Source of the DNA: Candidatus Hodarchaeota archaeon
Lineage (GTDB): Archaea; Asgardarchaeota; Heimdallarchaeia; Hodarchaeales; YT1-039
Length of the DNA stretch: 25,244 nucleotides
Direction of reading: 5' to 3'
Assembly (NCBI GenBank): GCA_016840025.1
Contig: JAEOTF010000511.1
Coordinates: 1 to 25,244 of the forward strand
The notes beneath the pieces were generated by a model that saw only the letters and a list, made by a program, of their open reading frames with translations, had not been told where the DNA came from and ran no database searches. The translations under genes and the position numbers were made by a program. Shown in pieces: positions 14,696 through 24,418 of the stretch; the stretch's first letter is position 1; every line of letters begins with the position of its first letter.

Positions 14696-16012
14696 ATGAG
14701 GAAAATAACAGAAAATAATCCCGTATTTGCAGTTTATCACTTAAAACCCGGTGAGAGCGATCTTTTTAACGAATTTTTAGCCCTTCTTGAGGCTGCGGGT
14801 TTTTATCCACTTCAAATCTTCCGTCAGATCCGCTTTGGAGGTTCTAAATACTACATTGGCCTAGGTAAACTATACGAGATTCAAGCAACACTTGAAGAAC
14901 TAGAGGATAATGGCAAAAATCCACCTGAAGTTATTGTTTTCGGTAACCAGTTAACTCCCTCTCAATCATATAATCTTGAGACAGAATTAGGTATTCCAGT
15001 TATCGATCGTGTTCAGTTAGTCATTAGTATATTTGAACAAAGAGCTTACACACCTGAATCCACTCTTCAAGTTAAACTTGCTAGAACTGAATATGAATTA
15101 CCCTTTCACAAGGCTAGACTTCTCGAAAAGATGGGTGGTGAGAGAAAAGGATGGTCCGCTCCTGGTGGAGGAATAGTCCGAGGACTCGGTCTTTCACGGC
15201 TTGAGTTATTTGAAACAGATCAAAAAAGGCGTATTAGAACGATTGAACGGCAATTAGAACGCTTAGAACTCTCACGACGGGAGCAACGTAAGAAGAGAAA
15301 ACAGAGTGAGATATTATCTATCTCACTTGCTGGCTATACTTGTGCAGGAAAAACCACACTATTGAATCAACTCACCGGTACTGGTGCCCAAGTTAGTTCA
15401 CATCTTTTTACAACACTAGCCCCATTAAGTAGACGTGCTTATCTATTAGATGGCTCATCCTTTATTGTGACCGATACTATTGGTTTTATTGAGGATTTAC
15501 CTCCCTCTCTTATTGCAGCTTTCCGAAGCACCTTAGAAGAGGGGTTAGAATCTGATTGTATAGTATTCGTCATTGATGCAGCAGAATCATTACCGGAAAT
15601 AAGCCGAAAGACAACGATAGTTGAAGAAATTCTCCTTGATTTGGGTGTTTCAAGAGATCGGATTATTTTGGCATTGAACAAAAGTGACCTTCTTTCTACA
15701 GATCAAATAGCCCAAGTAAGGGATCTAATTGAATTAGAACTAACATATCCTTATGTTGAGATTTCTGCATATCTGGGAGATGTAAACCCACTTTTAGAGA
15801 AAATAGAAGCCTTTTTTCCAGCAAATGAGGTGGAGCTAACCCTAGAGGATGCTCCTAAGCTAATGAAACTACGATCATTTATTTATGAGAATGGGCACGT
15901 AATAGATGAGAAGTTTTTGAATGACGGATTGCAGATCAAGTTTACAACCCGATATTCTAAAGGTTTTTTCGCAAAAAAGGCTGTAAAGCTAGGAATCCAA
16001 GTTAAAACATAG
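14696..16012 (+). CDS. hflX: HflX-type GTPase
   Basis: A 438-residue GTPase of the Obg-HflX superfamily, which in other organisms binds the large ribosomal subunit and splits stalled ribosomes. The N-terminal HflX domain (about 20-190) has YYIGLGKLYEIQATLEEL, VIVFGNQLTPSQSYNLE and the dimer-like VIDRVQLVISIFEQRA. A coiled segment (about 180-205) follows, then the G domain: G1 GYTCAGKTT (213-221), G3 DTIGF (260-264), G4 NKSD (328-331). All nucleotide-binding motifs are intact. The usual Gly-rich GPGETQ stretch between the domains is altered (APGGGIVRGLGLSRLELFE). The start ATG lacks a clear ribosome site, so it may be leaderless or translated together with the small zinc-ribbon gene that ends 40 bases before it. 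Confidence 0.88.
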   Translation: MRKITENNPVFAVYHLKPGESDLFNEFLALLEAAGFYPLQIFRQIRFGGSKYYIGLGKLYEIQATLEELEDNGKNPPEVIVFGNQLTPSQSYNLETELGIPVIDRVQLVISIFEQRAYTPESTLQVKLARTEYELPFHKARLLEKMGGERKGWSAPGGGIVRGLGLSRLELFETDQKRRIRTIERQLERLELSRREQRKKRKQSEILSISLAGYTCAGKTTLLNQLTGTGAQVSSHLFTTLAPLSRRAYLLDGSSFIVTDTIGFIEDLPPSLIAAFRSTLEEGLESDCIVFVIDAAESLPEISRKTTIVEEILLDLGVSRDRIILALNKSDLLSTDQIAQVRDLIELELTYPYVEISAYLGDVNPLLEKIEAFFPANEVELTLEDAPKLMKLRSFIYENGHVIDEKFLNDGLQIKFTTRYSKGFFAKKAVKLGIQVKT

Positions 16013-16140
16013 AAATAGTTCTTTATTAGCAATAATGTTGTTATGATTAGTTATTTACCTGAAAAATCACAAAATAATAAAATGATTGGGCTCTTTAAGA
16101 GATTAGAACAGAAGATTGCATTATTTTTGGATGAGAGACA

Positions 16141-17103
16141 TCATATATTATCTAATTGCCTAATTATTTCGTTTATAGCCTTTTGTAGCTCTTCAAATTG
16201 TGTTTTTAGGAAACGTACAATAACGGTTTTTCTTTCAGGTTGTTCTATCCGTTGAAATAGTTGCTCAAAGAACGAGGGGCTATCAGTGATGATCAATGCT
16301 GTCATTAACGCGACCCCTATACCAACAGCTCCACCCGCTAAGGGCATAAAATCATTCCTTGTCTTGATAAAGTCTTTTTGATCAATTTTGTCAAAATCAA
16401 CGTCATTTAATAGTCGTTGGGCGAGGTGAGGAAAAGGACGGTTTATTTCTTCTTTTTTATTTACCTTTGGAATCCCCGCCTCAAGAATAAGCCGAAAAAC
16501 AAATCCAGATACTTCCATAAAACTATTCAAGAGATCTGTCGCATATAATAATCCTACAGGTGTAATGACGTAAATTTTTCGTAAACGTCCACTTTCATGT
16601 ACTTCATCAATTACTTTTACAATTCCTTTTTCCTCTAAGCTTTTCAATACTGGATAAATTCCACTGATACTGCCCCATAAAGATGCCCTTTTTTCTAAAA
16701 ATTCAATTCCCTCTGTTAGTTCTCCAATAGTTTCTTTTAAATATTTTTTTTGTTCATTTGTAGGATTTTGATCTACTGAATTCAAGATTTGGCTGATAAT
16801 ACGATGAGCATATATTAAAGGATGATTCTTTACTTCAATTAATAATTCATTTCTCAGTTCTTCATATGATGCTTCTCCAAGTTTTAATCCAGCAAGTTTC
16901 TGAACTTTTCCAAGTACTTTCGCAACTTCATGAATTTGTCTAATTTGTAGCTGTCTTTTTTCAAACACCAAACATTCAACTTTTTTACTTAGATCATATG
17001 CATGTATGCCCTCAGGGCTCTGTTTCAATTGAATTAATATAGCTAATTCTGCCAATACACGAGCTAACCTGCGTTCAAACTTATTAGCCATATCTTGGGG
17101 CAT
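16141..17103 (-). CDS. PadR-like regulator with split winged helix and hydrophobic segment
   Basis: A 320-residue protein. Residues 14-43 (ELAILIQLKQSPEGIHAYDL and onward) match the first helices of a PadR winged helix. The rest of that fold (GSISGIYPVLKSLEEKG, then SGRLRKIYVITPVG) appears only at 144-184, so about 100 mostly helical residues are inserted between them. Ordinary PadR proteins run these parts together. The region after 195 is helical and contains a hydrophobic stretch (about 252-274, PLAGGAVGIGVALMTALIIT) long enough to cross or enter the membrane, followed by a charged helix. The gene is divergent from a three-gene ABC operon, and PadR proteins commonly repress neighbouring transporters, so this is its probable target. 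ATG 17103 has AGAGG before it. A DNA-binding role is inferred from the fold only. Confidence 0.72.
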   Translation of the reverse strand: MPQDMANKFERRLARVLAELAILIQLKQSPEGIHAYDLSKKVECLVFEKRQLQIRQIHEVAKVLGKVQKLAGLKLGEASYEELRNELLIEVKNHPLIYAHRIISQILNSVDQNPTNEQKKYLKETIGELTEGIEFLEKRASLWGSISGIYPVLKSLEEKGIVKVIDEVHESGRLRKIYVITPVGLLYATDLLNSFMEVSGFVFRLILEAGIPKVNKKEEINRPFPHLAQRLLNDVDFDKIDQKDFIKTRNDFMPLAGGAVGIGVALMTALIITDSPSFFEQLFQRIEQPERKTVIVRFLKTQFEELQKAINEIIRQLDNI

Positions 17104-17374
17104 AATTGATCCTCTAAAACCCCGAGAGGGGTGTTATTCAGAAGTGTTTTTATATCATTATTTTTATAATATTAAAAAATTGGATATATTAAATTTTTTG
17201 AATAAAATAAAAAAACACGAAATAAACTCAAGAGGAAAAAATAATATTCCTAAAACTGCCGTCCAACATTCTTTGGAATAAAAAGAGAATGAATTTAAGC
17301 GCTTTATCAATGAAAATTTATCTTTTTGAACCACCGAAGTAAATAAGATAACAGATTTAAGGAGCCGTATACAA
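17104..17374. promoter_or_regulatory. Divergent control region of padR-like gene and ABC operon
   Basis: A very AT-rich region of 271 bases between the regulator and the permease. A perfect inverted repeat, ACCCCGAGAGGGGT, lies at 17119-17132, just before the regulator start; its GC-rich arms stand out from the surroundings. TTTATAATATTAAAA near 17160-17175 can serve as a TATA element in the leftward direction. AAGGAG at 17359-17364 is the ribosome site of the permease, ten bases before its TTG. Confidence 0.45.
17119..17132. promoter_or_regulatory. GC-rich inverted repeat, possible operator
   Basis: ACCCC at 17119-17123 pairs with GGGGT at 17128-17132 around a GAGA loop, 16 bases upstream of the regulator start codon. 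Its position suits autoregulation by the PadR-like protein, but a five-base arm could arise by chance; PadR sites are often longer and AT-rich. Confidence 0.3.
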
Positions 17375-20300
17375 TTGGTATTGAAAGCAAATTTAAAAAC
17401 CGCTAAACGCGGCTTAACCAGACGTAAAACAAAAAATGTTGCTGCAATCTTAGCAATAACATTAGGTGTGTCATTACTCGTAGGTACTCAAATAACAACA
17501 GCTACCCTAAAACACTTCTTCAAGACAAACCTATTGCTGGGAGAAGGTGAAGTCGATTTTACAATTTCTAGTTCTATATTAGGTGGCTATCTGAATTCTA
17601 CTGATGAAGCTATTATAGCAGAACTTGTCCCTGAGGCTGTAGGCATATTACCTCAATTATTAGAAACAACTGAGGTCTCGATTGGTTCTCAGTATGAACC
17701 TTATGTAGATGTAGCAGGAATGCCATTAGAGTATGATCTTGATTTTGGGGAGTTTTATGATTGGATAACAAAGGATCCATTAGACATTAGCAAATACTTG
17801 ACTGATAATAAATCGGTGTTATTATCTAGTGAAATGGCAGAGGCTCTTGGTATAGAGAAAATAACTCCACTTCCAGTTACATTAAGAACGAGTTTTAGCG
17901 AATTTACTAGTTTTGATAATAGTACAGGCGTACTTATTCCTCAGTATCAAGATGTACTTGTACAACTCTCTGTAGTTGGTGTCTATGACAGTTACCGTCC
18001 TGGTATAGGAGCCCAACATGGGGAAGGTATGGTAATGCGTATAGAGTATCTTCAATCATATCTAAGCTGGGCTGATCCGTTTAGAAACACAGACATTTTA
18101 GATAATTACGCTATTGCTCTTAAAACCGATCACTATCATTCAAAGATTGATAAAAATGAATTAGAAGACTATCTTGATGCTCTTAAAATAGAAATCCAAG
18201 AAAGAGGCTTACTATATCAAACACTGTCAACACGTTTGATTATCATAGAGATAATTGATTTAATTTTTGATTTAGTAAATGCTTTTCTCACAGTATTAGG
18301 ACTATTAATTGTTCTTACAGGTTTATTATTAATTACTAATATTCAATTGCTTGCAGTAGAGGATAAGGAGTTTCAAACTGGTGTATTGAGAGCAGTTGGT
18401 GCACGTAGGCGAGATATCTTTAATATTTATTTAATAGAAGCTATTTTTCAAGGAATTGTTGGAGGAATATTAGGATTATTCGGTGGATTGGCTTTTGGGT
18501 GGGTTATATCGTATTTCATAGCTTCCGCTTGGGGCGTAGGAAGCGGAACTGTAACCCCGATAATTCAGCCTACTACAGCTTTTTTCTCCGTATTAATAGG
18601 AGTTGTTTTAGCTATAGTAACTGGTTTATTGCCAAGCATAAGAGCTGCTCGTGTAAATGTTGTTGAAGCACTTCGCGGAATAAAGACCGAATTTAGTGAA
18701 CAAAATACAAGGAACTATTTTCTTCTTGGCTTATTTTTGCTCTTTTGCGGCGTTATCGTCTTATCGCTGAATGGTATAGTTGATAGGGATTTGCAAGGCA
18801 TTTGGGAGTATAAGGCAGGCTATGATTCTATGCAAGAATGGGAACACATTTTACTTGCAGCAGGCTTCATAGCTATTGGTGTGGGTCTAATTTTGTCCCG
18901 TTTTATTAGTCCTGTGAAAGCAGGCAACATAACAGGTTTATTTCTTTACCTTGTCCCTAATTTCCTTTTCCTTGAGGGTTTTAAGTGGATAGAAACAATG
19001 GAAGGAAATCCATTAAATTTATTTATGTTCTCTGTAGTAGAATTGGTTGTTGGTTCAATTATACTAGTAGGCTTGAATCTCCCCCCACTCATGAATGCTT
19101 TACGTTATTTTTTTAATAAAATACCTAACTTTGAAGGTGTTTCTCAAATTGCTCCCGCAATGATTTCTTCTCATAAAGCACGTTCAGTTTTGACGTTCGC
19201 CATATTTGGCATCATTCTCACACTTAACGTTACAATTGCAACCATGGTTGCTACAAATACTGGTACTATGCTAGGACAAGCTGAAGAGGATGCAAGAGGT
19301 GTTGACATCGTTGTTAATCTTAGTAATCCCGAAATTGCAGGTTTCAATTATACTGATTTATTATATACTCTGGACGATAGAATAATAGATGTCATACCAT
19401 TTAGATCTCGAGATTACCTTCCAATATTAGGTCAAAATATTATTAGTCTGGTCTACCTAAGAGATCCTTATGATCCTAAATTTGATATAACTACAGATGT
19501 GCTTCCATTAAGAATGGTGGAAGTCAAGGCAGAGCAAATAAGGGGAAATGCAAAAAGCGCGAATGATTCCAATTGGCGTTATGATTTCTATCTGAATGTC
19601 TTCCCCGATGGCATTCGGGAAGATGTAAAATTCACTACAAGCGATTCAAAGTTATTAGAAGCTTCACGAAACGCTTGGGATCTCTTTTTCGATCCATTTT
19701 TCAAAATGACTGCGTATAATACAACAAAATATCTGGAAAGTGGCGCTAGCTTTTCATTTGGTGGTTTTGGTGATACTAGTGAAATTACAGAAGAGTTTGC
19801 ACTTCGTGATATGGATAATATGATCATCAATAATTCTATTATCTTTACAGATTCATTCATATTACCTTTTGGTAGACAAATCTGGTTATATCAAACCGAT
19901 ATTTTAGTGAATGACACCCGTATGCCGACATTTAAGCAATTCACAGTAGGTGGTCACCTTGATTACGAAAGAGGTGCAGGTTTTCCAGTTGGATCTGTTG
20001 AAACAGGCGGCTTTGGAGAGCAGAGAGCAGATGTGATGGGTTCTGTTCTGATCCCAGAACACTTAGCCAATCAAACAGGATATTTTGGACCCACCGCTTC
20101 TTCGACCCCTGATCAATATAATTCCTTCTTAATTAAGACAATCCTCCCTATTGACGATCCTAAGGTTGAAGACATCGGTCATAATATTGAAGAATATACC
20201 AACCTGGATGGCGAGGGATATCGCAAATTAACTGGCCAAAATATATCTACAGCTATTGCAATTTCGCTTTATTCAGTGTTAAAAGAAAATCTAAAAGCAA

Positions 20301-20695
20301 TGCAGCAAATGACGGATATGCTTCAGATCTATGTAAGTGTGGGGCTGGTATTAGGCGCAACTGGGATGGCAGTGATTTCAATAAGAAACGTATCAGAACG
20401 TAAAAGAGAAATCGGGATGATGCGTGCGATTGGGTTTCCAAGGAGTCAAGTTATCCTTTCTGTCTTGATGGAATTGTTTATCCTAGGCATAATTGGACTA
20501 GTTATTGGTGTGGTCAATGGATTACTCATCAACGTAGGTTTTGCCCAAGCAGGTGATTCAGTTCTTCACATTCCTTGGGATAGAATTGCTCTCTACTTAG
20601 GGTTTATTACATTCATTGCATTCATTTCTGGGGCAATTCCAGGTTGGAAAGCAAGTCGTATTCCTCCTTCTGAAGCGTTACGATATGTGGGCTAG
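17375..20695 (+). CDS. Double-FtsX/MacB-type ABC permease
   Basis: A 1106-residue membrane protein with two FtsX-type permease halves. TM1 (about 23-47, NVAAILAITLGVSLLVG) is followed by a large outside domain (about 50-290), then three helices (about 290-425) with the FtsX signature GVLRAVGARRRDIFNI and a coupling-type end RAARVNVVEALRGI. About four additional helices (about 445-570) link to a second TM1 (HKARSVLTFAIFGIILTLN), a second outside domain (about 625-985) and a final three helices with EIGMMRAIGFPRSQV and KASRIPPSEALRY. Such proteins transmit ATPase strokes to the outside and move lipids, lipoproteins or peptides, or control enzymes, rather than forming a simple channel. One chain supplies both halves, so it could pair with two ATPases, and two follow in the operon. 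The start is TTG with AAGGAG. Confidence 0.85.
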   Translation: MVLKANLKTAKRGLTRRKTKNVAAILAITLGVSLLVGTQITTATLKHFFKTNLLLGEGEVDFTISSSILGGYLNSTDEAIIAELVPEAVGILPQLLETTEVSIGSQYEPYVDVAGMPLEYDLDFGEFYDWITKDPLDISKYLTDNKSVLLSSEMAEALGIEKITPLPVTLRTSFSEFTSFDNSTGVLIPQYQDVLVQLSVVGVYDSYRPGIGAQHGEGMVMRIEYLQSYLSWADPFRNTDILDNYAIALKTDHYHSKIDKNELEDYLDALKIEIQERGLLYQTLSTRLIIIEIIDLIFDLVNAFLTVLGLLIVLTGLLLITNIQLLAVEDKEFQTGVLRAVGARRRDIFNIYLIEAIFQGIVGGILGLFGGLAFGWVISYFIASAWGVGSGTVTPIIQPTTAFFSVLIGVVLAIVTGLLPSIRAARVNVVEALRGIKTEFSEQNTRNYFLLGLFLLFCGVIVLSLNGIVDRDLQGIWEYKAGYDSMQEWEHILLAAGFIAIGVGLILSRFISPVKAGNITGLFLYLVPNFLFLEGFKWIETMEGNPLNLFMFSVVELVVGSIILVGLNLPPLMNALRYFFNKIPNFEGVSQIAPAMISSHKARSVLTFAIFGIILTLNVTIATMVATNTGTMLGQAEEDARGVDIVVNLSNPEIAGFNYTDLLYTLDDRIIDVIPFRSRDYLPILGQNIISLVYLRDPYDPKFDITTDVLPLRMVEVKAEQIRGNAKSANDSNWRYDFYLNVFPDGIREDVKFTTSDSKLLEASRNAWDLFFDPFFKMTAYNTTKYLESGASFSFGGFGDTSEITEEFALRDMDNMIINNSIIFTDSFILPFGRQIWLYQTDILVNDTRMPTFKQFTVGGHLDYERGAGFPVGSVETGGFGEQRADVMGSVLIPEHLANQTGYFGPTASSTPDQYNSFLIKTILPIDDPKVEDIGHNIEEYTNLDGEGYRKLTGQNISTAIAISLYSVLKENLKAMQQMTDMLQIYVSVGLVLGATGMAVISIRNVSERKREIGMMRAIGFPRSQVILSVLMELFILGIIGLVIGVVNGLLINVGFAQAGDSVLHIPWDRIALYLGFITFIAFISGAIPGWKASRIPPSEALRYVG

Positions 20696-20716
20696 TTTTA
20701 GAGTGGTGAATAATAA

Positions 20717-21454
20717 ATGTCAACAACAACCGATAAATCAGGAATAATGACAACCGAAGAACCTATACTGAAAATTATAGGCTTGCATAAGAAATATAAT
20801 GAAGGCAAGCCTAATGAAGTTCATGCTCTGAGAGGAATTGATCTTGAAGTTGCAAAAGGGGCTATGATCGCAATCATGGGTCCTTCGGGATGTGGTAAAA
20901 CAACATTATTAAACATGATCGGTCATTTGGATCGTAACTCGGGAGGAAAAATCTTTATTGAAGGCATAGATACTGATGATCTTTCAGATACACAAATGAC
21001 TGCTTTCAGAAGAGATAAAATAGGTTATATCTTTCAATTGTTTAATCTCTTCCCTTTTCTTACTGCAGTTGAGAATGTAGAAACACCATTAAGGCTGAAA
21101 AAAGTACCTGTAGGAGTTGCTCGAGAACAATCAAAGATGCTCTTAAGAGACTTAGGTTTGGGTGATCGCCTTTATTATTTCCCTTTAGAGTTATCAGGTG
21201 GTCAGCAGCAAAGAGTCGCTATAGCACGTGCGTTGATCAATGAACCTGCAATAATTCTTGGAGATGAGCCTACGGGTGATCTTGATTCTACTACAAGTGC
21301 GGATATTATGCGTCTTTTCCGTCGTATAAACAAGAAAAATAATCAAACACTGGTTTTAGTTACACATAATCGTTTTATTGCTGAAAAATGCGATTATATC
21401 GTTCACATCATAGACGGTTTAATCGATAGGGTTGAATATCCGCCATATGAGTAA
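20717..21454 (+). CDS. ABC ATPase, MacB/LolD type
   Basis: A 245-residue ATPase. Walker A GPSGCGKT (55-62), Q-loop at FQLFNLFPFLTAVEN, signature LSGGQQQR (159-166), Walker B ILGDEP with Asp183 and catalytic Glu184, D-loop GDLD and the H-loop histidine in VLVTHNR. All catalytic elements are intact. It starts 21 bases after the permease with GGTGA before the ATG, so the genes form one operon. It is the standard-sized motor for the permease. The final segment (CDYIVHIIDGLIDRVEY) is short, as in LolD/FtsE. This subunit probably occupies one of the two coupling sites, and the second ATPase the other. Confidence 0.93.
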   Translation: MSTTTDKSGIMTTEEPILKIIGLHKKYNEGKPNEVHALRGIDLEVAKGAMIAIMGPSGCGKTTLLNMIGHLDRNSGGKIFIEGIDTDDLSDTQMTAFRRDKIGYIFQLFNLFPFLTAVENVETPLRLKKVPVGVAREQSKMLLRDLGLGDRLYYFPLELSGGQQQRVAIARALINEPAIILGDEPTGDLDSTTSADIMRLFRRINKKNNQTLVLVTHNRFIAEKCDYIVHIIDGLIDRVEYPPYE

Positions 21455-21468
21455 ATGGAGAAAGAAAA

Positions 21469-23289
21469 GTGATAACAATATATAGTGCAGGGTTAATTAA
21501 TAAACCTGAGCGAGCACATAATAGGAATTTTGCAAAAAAAGTCTCTAAGAAACTGAAAAAAACTCTGAAGGTACATAAAAGGAATATTAATTCCCAAGAA
21601 CTAAATACATTTCTAATACTATCTGCAAGAATAGATAATGGTGCTCTTTTTGGTACATCCTTAATTGATAGTATTGAATCGGAAGTGATTTACAATAATT
21701 TCCGAAATTATTACCTGAAAAACGTTGAAAATCTATTCCGTTCGAGACTTAAAAAAGATAGAGAATTAAAAGAGACTAGTGGTATTGTTAAAAACTTTCT
21801 AACTTTTATAGACTCTAAATTGACCGATAATTTCAATAAAAAACTAAATAAAATAAATGAAGACTTACCTCTAGCTTTTCGTGATATTGCCTGCAAAACT
21901 TTGATTACATTATGGGATAATTCAGAAGAGCAGTCATACCGTTTTTCTCTAGCAGGATTAGATAGGCCTTTCATTGTATCTAATCCTGAGTGTGGTGTAA
22001 TCGATGTTTTAGATGTTTTAGATAAATTTATCATCTTAAATCTCTTTTTAACTTTCCTAGAGCCTTCAATCGAGCGATTAAAATCGATGTCTGGAATTTT
22101 AGACAAGTTAGAGGAAGTGTGGGGTGATCCATTATCTCACATTAAGGTATCGGATCCAAAATTACAAAAAAAAGCCGATCTTTATTTCCGCATCTTATTA
22201 GCTAAGCTTAATGCCCTCTCAGAATTAGAACAGCTTTATTATCGCATTTTTAACCTATTTATCGTTCCTAAGATTATTCTTTCTCAATTAAACCTTTGTT
22301 CTATGGATTTTATAATGATCAATGAAATTTTAGATAGATTGGAGACTGAAGTTACAAAAGGAAAAGAACTCCTACATTCCGTTGCTAGCAGCATTGACAG
22401 ATGCCAATCTTGCTTTTCGGATTATTTGGATAAAACTATCCAAGTTACTGATTCTACTAAGGAATTTAGAGACTCATTACATGCTCTTGCAGAAGTGAGT
22501 GTGGATTTATTTATAGAGGCTGAGTCTCTGAAAATTTGGGCTGACTTTTTTGGTAGAGATATTCCACACTTTAGCTTTGACACCCTTGGAACGCGAGAAG
22601 AAGAATTCCATGATATCTCCACTGGGACAATTTTAGCTGTCAGAAGATTATTCAAAAACTATAATCTTGGTACAACAACCGTGTATGCTGTACGTGGGGT
22701 TTCTTTTGATATAAAAGAAGGAGAGTTTATAGCTGTTACCGGTAGTTCTGGAGCTGGAAAAACGACTCTATTGAACTGTATGGCTGGTCTTGATACTCCA
22801 GATTATGGTTCTGTCATCTTCCGTGGCAAAAAACTCTCTGATATGCCAGATAAAGATAAATCAAAGGCTAGACTTGATGATATGGGTTTTATTTTCCAGA
22901 GTTATGCATTGTTACCTCACTACACCACTCGTGAGAATGTGGCATTACCCGCTGAACTCGCAAATTTAGATGTTGAATTACGTGATAGAGTTGAAGAACT
23001 TCTTGTAGGAGTCGGAATTGATCTTCAAGCAAATCAATTTCCTGCTCAATTAAGCGGGGGACAGCTGCAACGCGTTGCTATTGCTAGAGCATTAACGAAT
23101 AATCCTGCCATTATCTTCGCAGATGAGCCTACTGGCGACCTTGATAGTGTTACTGGTAAACAAGTTATGGATCTCCTCAAAAAATTCCATGAAACGACTG
23201 GTACTACCGTTGTGATTATTACTCACGATCCCGATGTGGCAGCGTATGCTGAACGTGAATTAAAAATGGTAGATGGCGTTATAAAGTAA
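21469..23289 (+). CDS. ABC ATPase with large novel N-terminal helical domain
   Basis: A 606-residue protein whose last 220 residues (about 388-606) are a complete MacB-type ATPase: Walker A GSSGAGKT (425-432), signature LSGGQLQR (528-535), Walker B with Asp552 and Glu553, and an intact H-loop in [10 protein letters not shown]. The first 385 residues or so have no family I recognise. They are soluble, mostly helical, Lys-rich at the start ([16 protein letters not shown]) and contain a small CQSC pair. There is no membrane segment. Typical MacB/LolD ATPases have no such extension. It begins 14 bases after the previous ATPase with GGAG eight bases before a GTG, in the same operon. The extension may sense a signal, bind the regulator or substrate on the cytoplasmic side, or make the two ATPases form an unequal pair. 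Confidence 0.85.
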   Translation: MITIYSAGLINKPERAHNRNFAKKVSKKLKKTLKVHKRNINSQELNTFLILSARIDNGALFGTSLIDSIESEVIYNNFRNYYLKNVENLFRSRLKKDRELKETSGIVKNFLTFIDSKLTDNFNKKLNKINEDLPLAFRDIACKTLITLWDNSEEQSYRFSLAGLDRPFIVSNPECGVIDVLDVLDKFIILNLFLTFLEPSIERLKSMSGILDKLEEVWGDPLSHIKVSDPKLQKKADLYFRILLAKLNALSELEQLYYRIFNLFIVPKIILSQLNLCSMDFIMINEILDRLETEVTKGKELLHSVASSIDRCQSCFSDYLDKTIQVTDSTKEFRDSLHALAEVSVDLFIEAESLKIWADFFGRDIPHFSFDTLGTREEEFHDISTGTILAVRRLFKNYNLGTTTVYAVRGVSFDIKEGEFIAVTGSSGAGKTTLLNCMAGLDTPDYGSVIFRGKKLSDMPDKDKSKARLDDMGFIFQSYALLPHYTTRENVALPAELANLDVELRDRVEELLVGVGIDLQANQFPAQLSGGQLQRVAIARALTNNPAIIFADEPTGDLDSVTGKQVMDLLKKFHETTGTTVVIITHDPDVAAYAERELKMVDGVIK

Positions 23290-23322
23290 ATTAGGTTATC
23301 AAGATCTCTATAATGTTAAAAT

Positions 23323-24381
23323 TTAAACTGCCCTCTGATTAGGAGTTGATTTTGGTAGCTCATATCCTAATCTAATGTAATAGAGATAAGATCCAAGCCA
23401 GTTACCAACGAGTATGAATAAGAGTGCAACGAAAGAAGAGACACCTAATTCTGGTATACCTCCAAAAATATGCCCAAAATTACATCCTTGCGCTAACATA
23501 GCTCCTATACCGAGTAATAATCCTCCACTATAAACCTGAACTCCCCGTTGCTTTGTAGGGAAGGAAAAACGAAACTCTTTTCCCCAGAAAGCTGAAATAG
23601 CTGAGCCGATTATTAATCCGATTATAAAGAGTCCAATCCATCCGATAGGTTCAATAAGTAAAAACGCTTGAAATATCTCTGCCACTCCATCTGTTGTAGA
23701 CATTCCAAATTCCCTTCCTGATACAGTAGAGAAGTAACGCGCAAAAGTACCTAATATACCTATCAATAATCCAATTATTATTGGATTCCAACCGGGTAGA
23801 AGATGAGTTAGGGACAACTTTTGCTGTCTCATTTTAAGACAATAGTGAAAGATTAACACTCCCGCAATAGCTAGAACTAGAAATGTCCAGAACCAGCGTG
23901 GCAAAAATAATTCCAAAGAAGGAACTTCTCCATCAACCAACCACTTAGTCTCATCTCGTATTTGTGTTGTAGTATTTTCAAGTCCAATTCCAATTATGGC
24001 TATTCCACTTGCAAAGCCTAGAAAGGCAATTAAGGCAGAAACTGATCCTTGACCGATTCGATAACAAGTTCCTCCAGCGCAACCTCCTGCTATAACTGTT
24101 CCAAGACCAAATAAAAATCCTCCAAGTGGAATGGGGATATAAGAGAACTCTATTGGATTAGATTGAAATTTAATATCCGAAGTGGGATTTATTGAGAGAA
24201 CAAGGTATCCCAATAACTCAACAGCTATAGTAACAACTATTATCATCGCAAGTTCAGTATTTCTAATTAATAGTAGATTTCTGAATATGGTATTTGTACA
24301 AGCTCGTCCTTTTTGTAGGACGAAACCCACAGAAGCTCCAATGAGGAGACTCATAATCCCATATGTTATTGAGATAGACAT
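23323..24381 (-). CDS. YeeE/YedE (TsuA-like) sulfur-compound transporter
   Basis: A 352-residue protein with about nine to ten membrane helices. It has the cysteine pattern of the YeeE/YedE thiosulfate transporter family: QKGRACTNT (Cys28), AGGCAGGTCYRIG (Cys101, Cys106) and AQGCNFGH (Cys300). In the studied member these cysteines pass thiosulfate through the protein by brief S-H...S contacts, and all three positions are kept. The middle has a loop (about 165-200) and the C-terminal repeat GNWLGSYLYY. The family includes a set with a TusA fusion, absent here. The gene is 37 bases downstream of the DoxX-like gene on the same strand, so the two are likely co-transcribed and act on the same compound. 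Sulfite or selenite are alternatives. ATG at 24381 has a weak ribosome site. Confidence 0.85.
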   Translation of the reverse strand: MSISITYGIMSLLIGASVGFVLQKGRACTNTIFRNLLLIRNTELAMIIVVTIAVELLGYLVLSINPTSDIKFQSNPIEFSYIPIPLGGFLFGLGTVIAGGCAGGTCYRIGQGSVSALIAFLGFASGIAIIGIGLENTTTQIRDETKWLVDGEVPSLELFLPRWFWTFLVLAIAGVLIFHYCLKMRQQKLSLTHLLPGWNPIIIGLLIGILGTFARYFSTVSGREFGMSTTDGVAEIFQAFLLIEPIGWIGLFIIGLIIGSAISAFWGKEFRFSFPTKQRGVQVYSGGLLLGIGAMLAQGCNFGHIFGGIPELGVSSFVALLFILVGNWLGSYLYYIRLGYELPKSTPNQRAV

Positions 24382-24418
24382 TTAGAGGCCCAGTTTTATT
24401 GAATAATCCATCTTAAGG

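Noticed and set aside
16043..16255. A 70-codon rightward frame, MISYLPEKSQNNKMIGLFKR and onward.
   Set aside because: Its second half is antisense to the end of the PadR-like gene and changes composition there; no ribosome site is visible. The first half looks faintly protein-like but is not enough.
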